Shown here: piece after piece, positions 10,401 to 18,744 of the stretch
How positions within the stretch are numbered: position 1 is the stretch's first letter
How the letters are laid out: each line of letters opens with the position of its first letter
Origin: Cristatella mucedo
Lineage: Eukaryota; Bryozoa; Phylactolaemata; Cristatellidae
Length of the DNA: 64,000 nucleotides
Assembly (NCBI GenBank): GCA_009760855.2
Contig: WPIO01000046.1
Span: 1,243,001-1,307,000 of the forward strand
Direction: 5' to 3'
Notes under the pieces: model-generated
Seen by the model: only the letters and a program-made list of their open reading frames with translations
The model's database searches: none
Told to the model about the DNA's origin: nothing
Made by a program: the position numbers and the translations under genes

Positions 10401-12325
10401 AAATGTTGCAAGGAAAGAGAAACCAGGAAGTGAGTGACAGAGCCTTGAAGGCGTACCGCTGCTTGATGGGGGAGGGATCCAGTGCAGATCGGCGAGCAGT
10501 GGTGTCATGTTGAAACTGTGACGTTCACGACAGGCAACCCTAGCTGCAGTTTTGCACAAACTGTGCCTGACTGCAACAGGCGCTTACACTTACGCTTTCT
10601 CAAGCTTGAGCTTAGTATTCCCAGCCAGTTTAATGTCTTCAGTAAACTATAGGCCAGGCCGTTTGGGCAAGTTCGTGTGGGTACTCAAGTCAGATGATCC
10701 TACTCCAGAACATCGGCAAGTGTCGTGTTGCAGCAAATCCACCAGTGAAGACATGCAGGGGCAATCGAAATATTTTTGGTGGACATCAATGTCTTGGGTC
10801 TTAAGATTTTGCGATTGAAACAATTTTGGAAATCGAAGGGTTCACTTTACAGCAAATGTAAAGCGCCTAGAGAGAGATTGAGTTCTCTGAGGGCGCTTTA
10901 TCAAGTGAATTATAATTATTATTATCATTATTATAAGGGGACAAACTGCTGACTGAATGAGATTTTCATGCAAGCACGTAATCTTGCCCAAACAAGCTTC
11001 GGTAGCATTCTAGGTATAATGCTGACTTGAAAAAGAAAAGCTGATCCCTAGTTTCTTGATGCCAAGCAACAGCAATTTTAAGGTGGCTAACGCGCCTGCC
11101 GGATTTATTATACCTCATTTAACACCCCAAAAGAACAGTATAGCATTTGAGAAAGGAGGCTATATCGTGCGGTCTCGAGCTGAGCTGACGACCTCTTTTG
11201 AGAACGCGGTGAGATCAGCATACCAAACCACCCAATTCCTTAATTGGTACTAAAGTGCAAAGGGAAATATAATCAAGTACCAAGAACTAAGTATATATGG
11301 GGGTAGAGACAACAGTGGACCACTCCAACCGAGAGATCAGCTAAGCCGAGGGCAGAAAGAGGAGCAGTATAAATGCGGCTGAACAGGGTCAATCACTACG
11401 CCGTGAAAACCGTCGGCATACACGTCGCAGAACAGGCCTAGCACTAGTACTTAGCATTACTGACAGGGTCGGAGTAGCAGATGTAGCTCAGAAAAGCATT
11501 TGGGTGGTGATGCGTTGTATATCCTATAAAAATATACTAATAATAAAAGGATACTGTGTCTGCACTGTCACCACCAGTGAAAGTAGGGCTGCGGCACACA
11601 GCAGTAACTCGAAAGAGCCCGTGCACAGAATGGCTGAAACTGACTACCGGTTGCCCAGAAGCTATCTGCAAACGTGCCGCCCCCCCCCCAATAACTGCCG
11701 GTCGCATATCGTTCCGAGAACCAAGACACCGCGCACCCTATTTAAGATTAATTAATCGGCGGCAACGCGCGGTGCGTAGCCCGAAGTTACAACCATTAAG
11801 GCCTAAGCGAGCCCGGCCATTTAGGGCAAAGCTCAGTTCTCGGCCTTCCTACGAAGGGCGCGTCAATAATACCCGTTAAAACGCCTCCAAAGTTCCTACG
11901 AACCGCAGAGCTTCGTGCAAGAATCCCACTTATCTGCGCTTGCGATCTCGTCATTGAGCAATTTCCGTGAACAAATAATCGCTTAGAGGTAACTTGGGCG
12001 AACACCCGCGGGCAGGCAGCCTCACGGTCGGGCCTGAAGGATAGGACAACATATGTAGCTCAAAAGACGCAGCGCTTGTTGCAAGTCTATAAAAATTCTG
12101 CGATTTCTTTAGGGCCCATATCGGAAAGGAAAATACGAGCGGGAGGATGCCGACTAGGGCCGCACGGCACGCGGTCGGCAGACGGTCTGGCCGCCGCAGC
12201 GTTCGTATAGGCGAAGCGGCTCGACCGTCGGTGCCTCAGAAAGCGTCAGAGCCAAAGCAAAAACGTTATTTTAAGCAGCTTACTTTACGAAGAATGCACT
12301 CGAAAGAGCGCCATTGAGCACTCAT
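1..12325 (-). CDS. ACO2: Mitochondrial aconitate hydratase, 5' part, multi-exon, runs off the left edge
   Basis: Aconitase interconverts citrate and isocitrate through cis-aconitate in the mitochondrial TCA cycle, using a 4Fe-4S cluster. On the minus strand the exons, in transcript order, are 12284-12325 (probable), 9159-9298, 8923-8989, 8754-8825, 8010-8129, 6583-6675, 5662-5820, 5399-5549, 3691-3795, 3285-3379, 2525-2630, 561-718 and 1-60. Their phases join without a break and give 456 residues, about 58 % of the usual 780. Seen in the translation are YGHLDD, AMQD, HCDH, GIIHQ, GTDSH, the first cluster cysteine in GSCTNSS and the last two in ACGPC. With the proposed first exon these cysteines fall at 389, 452 and 455, a constant +4 from human 385, 448 and 451, which supports the model. 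No frameshift or stop occurs in the placed exons, so the gene looks functional. The C-terminal swivel domain lies outside the window. Confidence 0.93.
561..718 (-). CDS. ACO2: ACO2 exon 12, first cluster cysteine, GC-type donor
   Basis: This 158-base exon encodes [20 protein letters not shown] and later [19 protein letters not shown]. The cysteine in GSCTNSS is the first 4Fe-4S ligand (human Cys385). Length and phase require the exon to end at GGGCAG, directly followed by GCACGT. The downstream intron therefore appears to be of the GC-AG class. Confidence 0.93.
1345..1531. repeat. (TAC)n trinucleotide microsatellite passing into (TAA)n
   Basis: About 185 bases are almost purely TAC/CTA triplets with a few TGC, TAG and TAT interruptions, passing into TAA repeats at 1514-1531. 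It abuts a minus-strand SINE/LINE tail at 1532-1612 and probably grew from the TAA tail of that element. The long poly-Leu and poly-Ser frames here are artefacts of the repeat. Confidence 0.95.
1532..1612 (-). mobile_element. SINE/LINE 3' tail fragment
   Basis: The segment reads as the reverse complement of the shared tail (CTAGATTGAGATTGAGTTCTC type) found in LINE-A and in tRNA-headed SINEs of this window. The head is lost. Confidence 0.6.
2525..2630 (-). CDS. ACO2: ACO2 exon 11
   Basis: This 106-base exon encodes [20 protein letters not shown] and then EGWPLDIRV. The acceptor is CTTTGCAG and the donor GTAAGC. The final G pairs with exon 12 to encode the glycine before LIGSC. Confidence 0.95.
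3285..3379 (-). CDS. ACO2: ACO2 exon 10
   Basis: This 95-base exon encodes [19 protein letters not shown] followed by [12 protein letters not shown]. The acceptor is TCGTTGTAG and the donor is GTATAT, a weak but GT-type site. Confidence 0.93.
3691..3795 (-). CDS. ACO2: ACO2 exon 9
   Basis: This 105-base exon encodes [20 protein letters not shown] and [14 protein letters not shown]. The acceptor is CTTTCTCAG and the donor GTAATT. Both split codons, Gly before and Asp after, fit the neighbouring exons. Confidence 0.95.
4795..5175 (+). mobile_element. Diverged LINE-A 3' ORF fragment in an ACO2 intron
   Basis: With frameshifts it follows the C-terminal block after the reverse transcriptase seen in better copies (LQLVQNSAARLVCR ... 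LHWLPVKQR ... LTFRSLHSMAPAYLSD). It lies in the intron between ACO2 exons 8 and 9 and is old. Confidence 0.65.
5399..5549 (-). CDS. ACO2: ACO2 exon 8
   Basis: This 151-base exon encodes [20 protein letters not shown] and continues through [21 protein letters not shown], which is nearly identical to animal aconitases. It ends with one base of a glycine codon before a GTGAGT donor. Confidence 0.96.
5662..5820 (-). CDS. ACO2: ACO2 exon 7
   Basis: This 159-base exon encodes [20 protein letters not shown] and a glycine-rich run through [17 protein letters not shown]. Asp, Ser and His of GTDSH match residues 165-167 of mature pig aconitase, which contact substrate. The acceptor is GTTTCAG and the donor GTGAGT. 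Confidence 0.96.
6149..7016. repeat. Duplicated block containing ACO2 exon 6 (parent copy)
   Basis: These 868 bases match 16061-16928 at constant offset 9912 with four substitutions seen by eye. The block holds exon 6 plus parts of both flanking introns, so the copy was made at DNA level. Confidence 0.95.
6583..6675 (-). CDS. ACO2: ACO2 exon 6 (original copy)
   Basis: This 93-base, phase-0 exon encodes [19 protein letters not shown] and ends in GSGIIHQ. Its histidine corresponds to active-site His147 of the mature pig enzyme. An identical exon sits at 16495-16587 inside a duplicated block. This copy lies in the correct order between exons 5 and 7. Confidence 0.95.
8010..8129 (-). CDS. ACO2: ACO2 exon 5
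   Basis: This 120-base exon encodes the block [17 protein letters not shown] followed by [12 protein letters not shown]. The adjacent Asp and His correspond to active-site Asp100 and His101 of mature pig aconitase. The acceptor is ATTTCAG and the donor GTTGGT. Confidence 0.95.
8171..8305. repeat. Two-copy direct repeat of 59 bases
   Basis: Positions 8171-8229 and 8247-8305 are nearly identical (starting TAGCAAGCA and ending TATTGACTA), with a 17-base spacer. It lies in the intron between ACO2 exons 4 and 5. No coding potential is seen. Confidence 0.9.
8505..8695 (-). mobile_element. tRNA-headed SINE with LINE-like tail, internally expanded
   Basis: On the minus strand the element starts with a Pol III-like head (TGACCCAGGGGTTAAGGTGC) and a B-box-like GTGGGCTCGAGCCC, and ends in the GAGATTCAGTTCTCGTAAGG type tail shared with LINE-A. 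Three near-copies of a roughly 33-base unit containing GACCTTGGTC lie between the boxes, where other copies have one. Confidence 0.7.
8754..8825 (-). CDS. ACO2: ACO2 exon 4
   Basis: This 72-base, phase-0 exon encodes [18 protein letters not shown]. The glutamine in AMQD is the substrate-binding Gln72 of mature pig aconitase. The acceptor is TTTCAG and the donor GTATGA. Confidence 0.95.
8923..8989 (-). CDS. ACO2: ACO2 exon 3
   Basis: This 67-base exon encodes [19 protein letters not shown], a block highly conserved in aconitases. The acceptor is GACTGTAG and the donor GTACGT. The first base completes the split codon of exon 2. Confidence 0.93.
9159..9298 (-). CDS. ACO2: ACO2 exon 2, end of presequence and start of mature protein
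   Basis: The exon lies between an acceptor ending TCTAG and a donor GTAAGT at 9153-9158. Its translation runs from an Arg- and Ser-rich stretch into [13 protein letters not shown] and NIEIVKK, matching the aconitase N-terminus just before the conserved RPLTLSEK segment. It ends on two bases that complete a lysine codon with the next exon. Confidence 0.85.
10245..10925 (-). mobile_element. Rearranged LINE-A fragments in ACO2 intron 1
   Basis: On the minus strand 10257-10560 encodes the C-terminal block ([19 protein letters not shown] and [17 protein letters not shown]). Bases 10565-10850 match the endonuclease-proximal part seen at 38900-39110. A short plus-oriented 3' tail (10851-10925, TAAAGCGCCTAGAGAGAGAT and an ATTATT tail) abuts it. 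The reverse transcriptase domain is deleted. Confidence 0.75.
12284..12325 (-). CDS. ACO2: ACO2 exon 1, probable presequence exon
   Basis: Fourteen codons start at the ATG ending at 12325 and finish at a GTAAGC donor (12278-12283) in phase 0, which fits the phase-0 start of the next exon. The peptide [14 protein letters not shown] is basic and, with the next exon, makes an Arg-rich, acid-poor stretch typical of a mitochondrial targeting signal. Two diverged copies of this block occur near 21.4 kb and 50.9 kb; there the same frame is not open from an ATG, so this copy is preferred. An overlapping ATG in another frame hits a stop before the donor. The call rests on splice phase and position, not on protein similarity. 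Confidence 0.5.
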
Positions 12326-13130
12326 CCTACCGGCGATGGTCCGCACCAGACCTAGCCACCTGGCCAAGCCACTCCGAGCTCGTTGGCGACTCGGCCAGAA
12401 GTGCTATGAAAAGTCAGCATTACAATGGTATTCAAAAAAATATAGTTTAATTCATTTTTTGGCGGACCGTCGCGAGTATCTCGGGAAGGCCAACAGAAAC
12501 CGTGGTTACCGCATAGGCGGATGTGAGCAGCGGTGGGGCAGCGGGGCCGGTGGGAGGAGACGTGCCCATGCTGCCGACGGCTCAGCTAACCTTACGAATC
12601 TCGTAACTCCACTAAGCCGATTACGACTAAAAAGGGGCTGCATTGGGGAATATCACTCGTAAGGCCTAATCGGCTTTTGTGCGGATATGGTAGCCAAGAG
12701 ACTCCATCGAACACAACGAAGAGAAAGTCTAACTGAATCGCGAGGAATCGATTGCGTCAAGGATTGCTGGTACTTCCACGCAATCCTTGTCAAGGATTGC
12801 GTGGAAGTACCAGCGCAGTACTTTAAATATGAGAAAAGGTGCTTTTCGAAGATCTTGCGATCTTTAATTTACACGTAGACCTCGACAAGGTTGCTAGACA
12901 TTGGGCAACGAAGTGATCAAGCAGAGATATTCCCTGAGTCAGAGGCTACCCTAGAGATCCGCGGTCGGGCTTGCTTTGCACTACCGCGGTGAAGATGATC
13001 AAAATCGAGATCTCCGTGCAACAGCAGCCTTGTGGTATGCTCACGTATGGTCGGTTCTCTAACAACTCGCGGTTTTACCTTAAGCCGTGCCGATCGCACC
13101 TGCTAGTTAGTAACCAGTTACTGGCAGCTA
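12326..13130 (-). other. Upstream flank of ACO2, no gene seen
   Basis: This is DNA upstream of the probable ACO2 start. An AT-rich TATATTTTTTTG stretch lies about 110 bases upstream of the ATG; whether it acts as a promoter is unknown. The flank is GC-rich near 12470-12610, carries a perfect hairpin at 12766-12814, and is partly shared with the copies at 20-22 kb and 50-52 kb. Confidence 0.4.
12766..12814. repeat. Perfect inverted repeat, 23-base arms, 3-base loop
   Basis: GCTGGTACTTCCACGCAATC plus CTT (12766-12788) is followed by GTC and then by its exact reverse complement (12792-12814). The related sequences near 21.8 kb and 51.3 kb show no such hairpin. Confidence 0.97.
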
Positions 13131-13354
13131 GCTGTCATTAGCTGCCAAAAGCCACGATGATAATTTATTTACAAACTACTCTATAAACATCACTTATGGC
13201 TCTTATATACAACGGTTATAATCAAGTTTGAGCCGACGTTTAGGACAACGATGCCGCCGCCCACGTATATAGCCTCAACCTCATTACTAATTTTTCGTTA
13301 CGCTCGTAAATAAAATAATATTTCATTCGTGTAGCACCCAATTAAAACTTAATC

Positions 13355-13440
13355 TATATCCAGGCAGTCTAAATATGCCAAAGAGCTGGAGCCCGTAATC
13401 TTAGTTGTTAAAGGCCTGCATCTTACCCCTGGGCCAAACT
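13355..13440 (-). mobile_element. SINE relic
   Basis: The minus strand reads TTGGCCCAGGGGTAAGATGC and then a degraded tail, matching the head of the tRNA-headed, LINE-tailed SINE family at 8505-8695. It is old and lacks clear ends. Confidence 0.5.
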
Positions 13441-13599
13441 AGTGGGGAATTAACATTTGAGCAAACGGCAGTTCCACTAGGGATAGCGAACTTGACAAGT
13501 GTAACTCAAAGCGGATGCAAAAGTCGTAACTTAGTCTGACCATTCATCGATAAGCATACGAGGACTAGTAGATAATACCTATCAATCTTAGCAAAGGCT

Positions 13600-14765
13600 A
13601 AGTCTAGCTACCATAAAAATACTGTTGAATCACATTTACGCAATCCAAGAATGCTGATGGCGACGATCAACCATCTCCTTAACCACTCCCAGGTTACCTC
13701 CTTACCTAGCGATCCGTGTGGTGATCTTGCTGACCACTCCTCTAACTTCTTTGTCAGCAAGATAGACAACAAAGTCTTTCCCGAACACCCCTCATCTCGC
13801 ACCGCTGAGCATGCACTGCAATAGTTTAGGTCAGTGGGAGACTCCCGAGTTTTGATGAGAATGGACGCAGATCATCCGAGGAATTGCGGAACTATGGAAT
13901 TTCTAAGGGCTCTCTGTTTGGTCTGCCTTCTCATGCTGTTTTTTCTCTCCCTCTTGGTGTAATCGCTAAGCACTAGCTAGGCTTTCACTTCTATGCCAAT
14001 AGCACACTACTTTTCCTATGCTTTGATTACCGACAGCCTTCAAGCATGTCAATTTCTCTCAACTCTTGCTGCATATATTGCTGCCATCCACACGTGGATG
14101 GCAGCAAACTTTCTCAAATTGAACGACGATCAATCTAACTTACTAGTTATGGGCAAGCCAGGTGTGACTCCGAAATTGGAAAGATTAACGATCAGAATCG
14201 GCTCTGCCAGCTAATCTCCGGCTGCAGCTGCATGAAATCTGTTTGTCATGTTCCGAAGTAACCTTTCACTACACGACTATATCAGCTCCACTGTCAAGTT
14301 TGCCTACTTAAAGCAACCTATCAGATCTACTCCCCTACCAGGCTAAGCGTAGTACCACCGCTTTTCGGAATGCAACTGTTGACCAATAATTCGTACACCA
14401 CAAATCCTTTGGGGACCGTGCCTTTATTTCGTATGCTACCAACGCCTGGCACTCACTCTCGACTTGTGACACGACATTCCCCTGACCTGACCACATTTAA
14501 AAAGCTACAAACACATCTATTTATCACAGCATGTAGTGGGTTCTTGTGATTCGTCCTTTGTGTGCTTATGCGTGCCGACACTCTACGTGCTACAGCTAAA
14601 CATGTTGACAATGTATGTCACCTCTAACCATGTTATGTTTGTTGACATTGTACATGTTGCCACTAATCATTAGATCATACTTACTTTACAGCACATGTAA
14701 TGCCAAGTAAAACGATTTTTGAGTTCTCCGAGGTCTCTTTACAAATTGTGCCATTATTCTTGTTA
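13600..14765 (+). mobile_element. LINE-A copy, internally deleted
   Basis: Bases 13600-13810 match the endonuclease-reverse transcriptase linker (MLMATINHLLNHSQVTSLPS). The element resumes near 13960 in the reverse transcriptase (FYANSTLLFL instead of the YADDT motif), then WMAANFLKLNDDQSNLLVMG and a broken C-terminal part ending with the shared tail near 14700-14765. Most of the fingers and palm is deleted. Confidence 0.75.
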
Positions 14766-14919
14766 GAAATTCTACTTTAGCTTGGAAGAACCCGATAAGC
14801 GTTCGAAATAGATACGACTATCTAAAGCTACCGGACAGAATGGAAATTAAATGTAATAATCTGCTTGAATGCCATAGGTACAGAGAAAAAATTCTAGAAT
14901 AATAGAATTCTAGATAATT

Positions 14920-15060
14920 CAACAGCCTGTTTTTGTACGGCTACAGTGGAGCCTTAAAGGCAATCGTCACCTCTAGCAGCACCAATAAAAGATCGCCCAA
15001 TGCAGGATTCGAACCCACGACCTCGGACAGAGATCGAAAGAGCAACCGCCTTACCTAGTG
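14920..15060 (-). mobile_element. tRNA-derived SINE, family S1
   Basis: On the minus strand the element begins CACTAGGTAAGGCGGTTGC, carries a B box (GTGGGTTCGAATCC), and has a tail with GATCTTTTATTGG and CAGGCTGTTGAATT. It is placed head to head with the next SINE. Confidence 0.75.
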
Positions 15061-15064
15061 CACC

Positions 15065-15170
15065 TGAGCCGTGATGGCACACTAGGTAAGGCTGTAGCTT
15101 TTCACGACATCCGTCCCGACGTCGCGGGTTCGAATCCTGCTGTGAGTGATTCTTTATCGCTGCTACAAGC
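15065..15170 (+). mobile_element. tRNA-derived SINE, family S1, head to head with its neighbour
   Basis: It begins GAGCCGTGATGGCACACTAG, with an A-box-like start and the B box GCGGGTTCGAATCCTGC, then GATTCTTTATCGC. With 14920-15060 it makes an imperfect inverted repeat centred near 15062. Confidence 0.75.
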
Positions 15171-15234
15171 CTAAAAATAAACTTTTATGTCAGAGTCACT
15201 TGTCCTTAAAAGTGTTCCACCTGACAAATCTTTT

Positions 15235-15900
15235 GGAAAGTGTTTATAGACAGGCTTGCGAGTAGTGAAACTGTCACCCTGTTACTGACAACGATGACAT
15301 CCACAAAGGCACCACTGATAATACAGGAATTTCTGGCATGCTTTCTCACAAAAGGTGTAAATACTTGTGCACCTCTTGACAAGACGTTAAAAATTTCTCA
15401 TACGACGTAGGCTATTAGCCTGAAATCGAGAATAGTAGAACGTAATACTCGGCAGCAGGCACACATGTTTAATGTTTGTGAGAGTGCAGACACATTCGGA
15501 AACGTTCCGTACCTGCATAAGCAGCAGCAAAAAATAAGCCTAGTACGGCCAAAGAAGTACTGCTGCAACAGTATAACAAATCTGCTTGTCAGACGGATAT
15601 ATTCATTCAAATAGTAACACTAATACTAATACATTGGTATGGCTTCCTCAGACAACTGAATCTCTTTCTAGGCACTTTACAAATGCTGTAAAGAAAGAAG
15701 GCATGATTTGTGGTTCTGACGACCGAGTCGACCTCACCACAGGTCGAACTTGTACTAATACGTCAGCACTTTTTGCCGGTAGTTGCTTCAGGAGCCGTCC
15801 ACGTTCAGCAGTCGAAGCAGCCAAAACAAGCCAGTGGCCGCGCATATTCGGCCAATTTCATAACAGCTTGAACTTCAACGAAGATGTCCTACAAACAACG
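15235..15900 (-). pseudogene. CNOT11: Degenerate third copy of CNOT11 terminal exon and flank
   Basis: Bases 15786-15892 on the minus strand start like the last CNOT11 exon (DIFVEVQA), then lose the frame; the ACFGC stretch is the other-frame reading of the GLFRLL segment. The flank 15235-15610 matches 33843-33962 and 34431-34690 next to CNOT11 copy 1, which also gives an empty site for the LINE at 33962-34431. The coding part is broken. Confidence 0.75.
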
Positions 15901-16060
15901 GCTAAATTTATGGCGAGCATCAGCAGCCAAAATGGAACTCGGGGTTTATGAAACTGCAGGTACTGCGGTTGTGGCGGTTTCGGCACAACTCTCTTTGTCC
16001 CAACCGCAGATATCGTGCTATGATATGAGTTCACGCTTGGTGATCACGACCACTGCACAA

Positions 16061-16928
16061 CGACCGTTGTAAGCAACAACAAAAATGGGGCTGCAACATT
16101 AAAATAATGGGTTTGTTTAGATCTGCAAAATTAAGTACATAATCATAAAATTTTTGCATATTTCATGGCTGGCACTTTACGATAACCGAATCAGCACATG
16201 GCAAACGCTGAAAGTTGCCTCCGGCGTCCATTGCTCAGGAGGCAAGGAGTGCATGTAAGCAGCACAATACATGACCCAGCAACACTACAGCCAGGGCCAC
16301 ACCTGTTAGCTGCAGCACTTATATAGGTCTGAGCCGCTTGCACAGAGCGAGTGGGCCACCACGGGTGGTGTCCGAAGCTTAGCATGCTGGCGGCGACTCA
16401 AGACCAAGCACACAGTGTGCTGACGGCAGGAACCTTGCTGCTAGCCAGACGCAGCAGCATGCTCACACGTGCAGGACCATTCTACCATTCTCACCTGATG
16501 GATGATTCCACTGCCGGGATGCCAGAACCCCATGCCGTACTTTCCAGCAGCGGTGGCCAGGAAGTTATAGACCTCTTTGTTGACATCCTGCAACAGACGA
16601 AGCGAGGTTTCCCCCTGTTACCTAATGCGTCATCAGCAGCCTCGTTGAGGTTACACATTGCAGCAGCCTGCACTCGCAAGACCCGAGCCAACAGAAAAGC
16701 CATGGAAGCAAAGCTATGCACGAGTAAGCAAGGAGCAAGACATAGACGTAAAGGAGCTGAGACCAGTGAGAACACTGGAGAAACCTAAAGGACACGCGAT
16801 ACAAGTCACCTTCGGAAGGCCGCCTGAGCTACAGTAATGTGCTGAAACTCTTGACACGTGTGCACTGGCAGGGTATATTAACCTGACTGATGTCAATATA
16901 GACATCCTGCGTGAACACCGCACCCATA
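16061..16928. repeat. Duplicated block carrying an extra ACO2 exon 6
   Basis: This is a near-identical copy of 6149-7016. It starts at ACGACCGTTG and ends at CCCATA, where a (TATG)n tract follows. Only four substitutions were seen, all outside the exon. Confidence 0.95.
16495..16587 (-). pseudogene. ACO2: Extra copy of ACO2 exon 6, upstream of the gene
   Basis: The 93 bases are identical to ACO2 exon 6 and keep both splice sites, including the GTGAGA donor and GTTGCAG acceptor. The copy lies about 4 kb upstream of the probable first ACO2 exon on the same strand, so it is out of order. It could be spliced only into an upstream-initiated or aberrant transcript. Confidence 0.9.
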
Positions 16929-17020
16929 TATGTACCTATGTATGCACGTATGAATGCATGTATGTATGCATGTTTGTATATATGTATGTATGTATGTATG
17001 TACGTATGAATGTATCTCCA
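16927..17020. repeat. (TATG)n/(CATG)n microsatellite
   Basis: Tetranucleotide repeats of the TATGTATG type, with GCATG and GTACG variants, begin exactly where the duplicated ACO2 exon-6 block ends. Confidence 0.9.
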
Positions 17021-17084
17021 TCTGTAACTCCACAAAGCCACAAAGACTATGTGGGTGTTATGCAGGAGAGTTTCGTATAGCACA

Positions 17085-17160
17085 CACACAGCCTAAGCGG
17101 CTTTCGGTATGCAGTCGGTAGCCAACAGACTTCATCTCACACAAAAAAGAGAAAGTGGGA
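17085..17160. repeat. Short fragment of the ACO2 upstream region
   Basis: GCCTAAGCGGCTTTCGG followed by GGTAGCCAACAGACTTCATC matches 12663-12715 and the copies near 21770 and 51250. It is the fourth instance of this piece in the window. Confidence 0.65.
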
Positions 17161-17866
17161 AGCACAGCAGAACAGGGAGAGAAGTTGAGGTTGAGTAGTT
17201 GAGTAGTAGAGAGTAGTAGTTGAGTAGTAGAGAGAAGTTGAGTAGCATGAAAGTAGCAGCTTAGGACCGCTGGAAAGGATGTGAAACAGTCGGCAGCAGG
17301 AGAGTAGTTGTAGTTGCGTAATAATCGTGGAAGCGAGTTCCACAGTGCAGAACTAAATGTCGCCAACGGTCTTTAAGCAGAGGAATGGAACAGCCAATTT
17401 ATTGTCCATACAGGACCTGAGAGCACGAGGAGGCTGAAACTGGTGCAGCAGTTCAGCCAGGCATGGAGGAGAAAAGCCATGGCGGCCTTAGTGGGTCAGC
17501 GTAACAACTTTGCTCTGTCTCTGTTAATCCACAGGCAGCCATCCTAACTCTTTTAACAAAGGAGACACGTGGTCAAACCCCTTGGATTTGCAAACTAGCC
17601 TTAAAGCCATATTCATAGCCAGCTGCAGCAGCCTAGACGCTTTTTTCGGTAGCCCAGCCAAAAGGGAATTATAACCATTTAGCCAAGACAGAACTAAGGA
17701 GTTAATTTTTTTTACAAACCACCATGGAAGGCAGCTCCTAATCTTACATAGGAATCAGTCGTGATAGCAAGCCATAGCAGTCTTCTGAATGCTTTTAAAA
17801 CTTATACATTTGTCAAAAATATCACCTGAATTTCCGAGCGCGCGGTGATGGTCGCACAACAGCATC
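17160..17866 (-). mobile_element. LINE-B 3' part (C-terminal ORF), split by a nested LINE-A
   Basis: The minus strand encodes a C-terminal block distinct from LINE-A: LLAGLPKKASRLLQLAMNMA, ALRLVCKSKGF, SPLLKELGWLPV and HCGTRFHDYY. The reverse transcriptase of the same strand and family lies at 18745-20150, so a plus-strand LINE-A at 17868-18735 appears to have inserted into one LINE-B copy. Confidence 0.7.
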
Positions 17867-17867
17867 A

Positions 17868-18735
17868 CCAATTAGAAGAGCAAAGCTCGAAATCTAGGTG
17901 TCATGTACCAGAGTGACCTCTCGTTAGACCACCACATCAGCTCCACAGTCAAACCTGCCTACTTTCAGCTACATAACATTGCTAACATTCGGGCTTGTTT
18001 AGATAAGGATACCACATCTAAGTTGGTCCATGCATTCGTGACATCCTGTCTCGACTTCTGCAACTCACTGCTGACTGGCCTACCGGCATGTGCGGTCAGG
18101 CGATTGCAGCTGGTGCAAAACTCTGCAGCTAGGCTTGTCTGTCGTGAGCGTCGCAGTTGCCATATCACACCACTTCTCGCCGACCTGCACTGGCTACCAG
18201 TCAAGCAACGGATGGACTTCAAGGTTTTGTCGCTCACTTTTAGGTCCCTTCATTCTATGGCTCCAGCCTATCTCTCAGATATACTACCACATCAGGCTAA
18301 GCATCGTACCACCCACTTTCCGGAAACTGTTTACCTATATCTCGTACAAACATCAAATCCTTTGGAGATCGTGTATTTAGTTCGTATGCTCCCAAAGCCT
18401 GGAACTCCCTCCCGACTTGCGTCAGAACGACCCCTGACTTGACCACATTTAAAAAGAACTTACAAACACACCTATTTAGGACAGCATTTAGTGGGTCCCT
18501 GTGATTTGTCTTTTATGTGCTTATGCGTGCTGACACTGTGCACGCAGCCACTAACCATATTTGCTTGCTGACCCTGTGCATGTCACCCCTAACCATGTTA
18601 TTCATGTTGTTTATCAAGCATGATATTACTCACCAGTCAATCGCGTTTCCCTTTGCAGCAAATGTAAGGCGCCTAGAAAGAGATTGAGTTCTCTGAGGGT
18701 GCTTTATCACGTGCATTGTAATTATTATTATTATT
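17868..18735 (+). mobile_element. LINE-A 3' end, 5'-truncated
   Basis: The ORF at 17903-18442 encodes the C-terminal block of a CR1/L2-superfamily-type LINE (LDHHISSTVKPAYFQLHNIA, LQLVQNSAARLVCR, LLADLHWLPVKQR). The 3' untranslated end carries TAAGGCGCCTAGAAAGAGAT, GAGTTCTCTGAGGG and a short ATTATT tail. This is one of the better preserved copies. Confidence 0.88.
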
Positions 18736-18744
18736 CTTAAAGCC

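Larger units (their letters stand above)
9885..13130. repeat. ACO2 5' region, parent of two further copies
   Basis: Parts of this interval, covering intron 1, the probable exon 1 and upstream DNA, are recognisable in 20155-22400 and 50105-51835. Shared landmarks are AACCATGCTT near the start, the exon-1 block near 12300, and the GCCTAA(T/G)CGGCTTT motif with GGTAGCCAA near 12665-12700. A LINE-derived insertion (10245-10925) and other sequence separate the first and second parts. Confidence 0.7.

Noticed and set aside
12284-12320. Alternative ACO2 start at the ATG ending at 12315 (MALFRVHSS)
   Set aside because: That frame meets TAA before the GTAAGC donor, and the earlier GTAAAG donor would not match the phase of exon 2.
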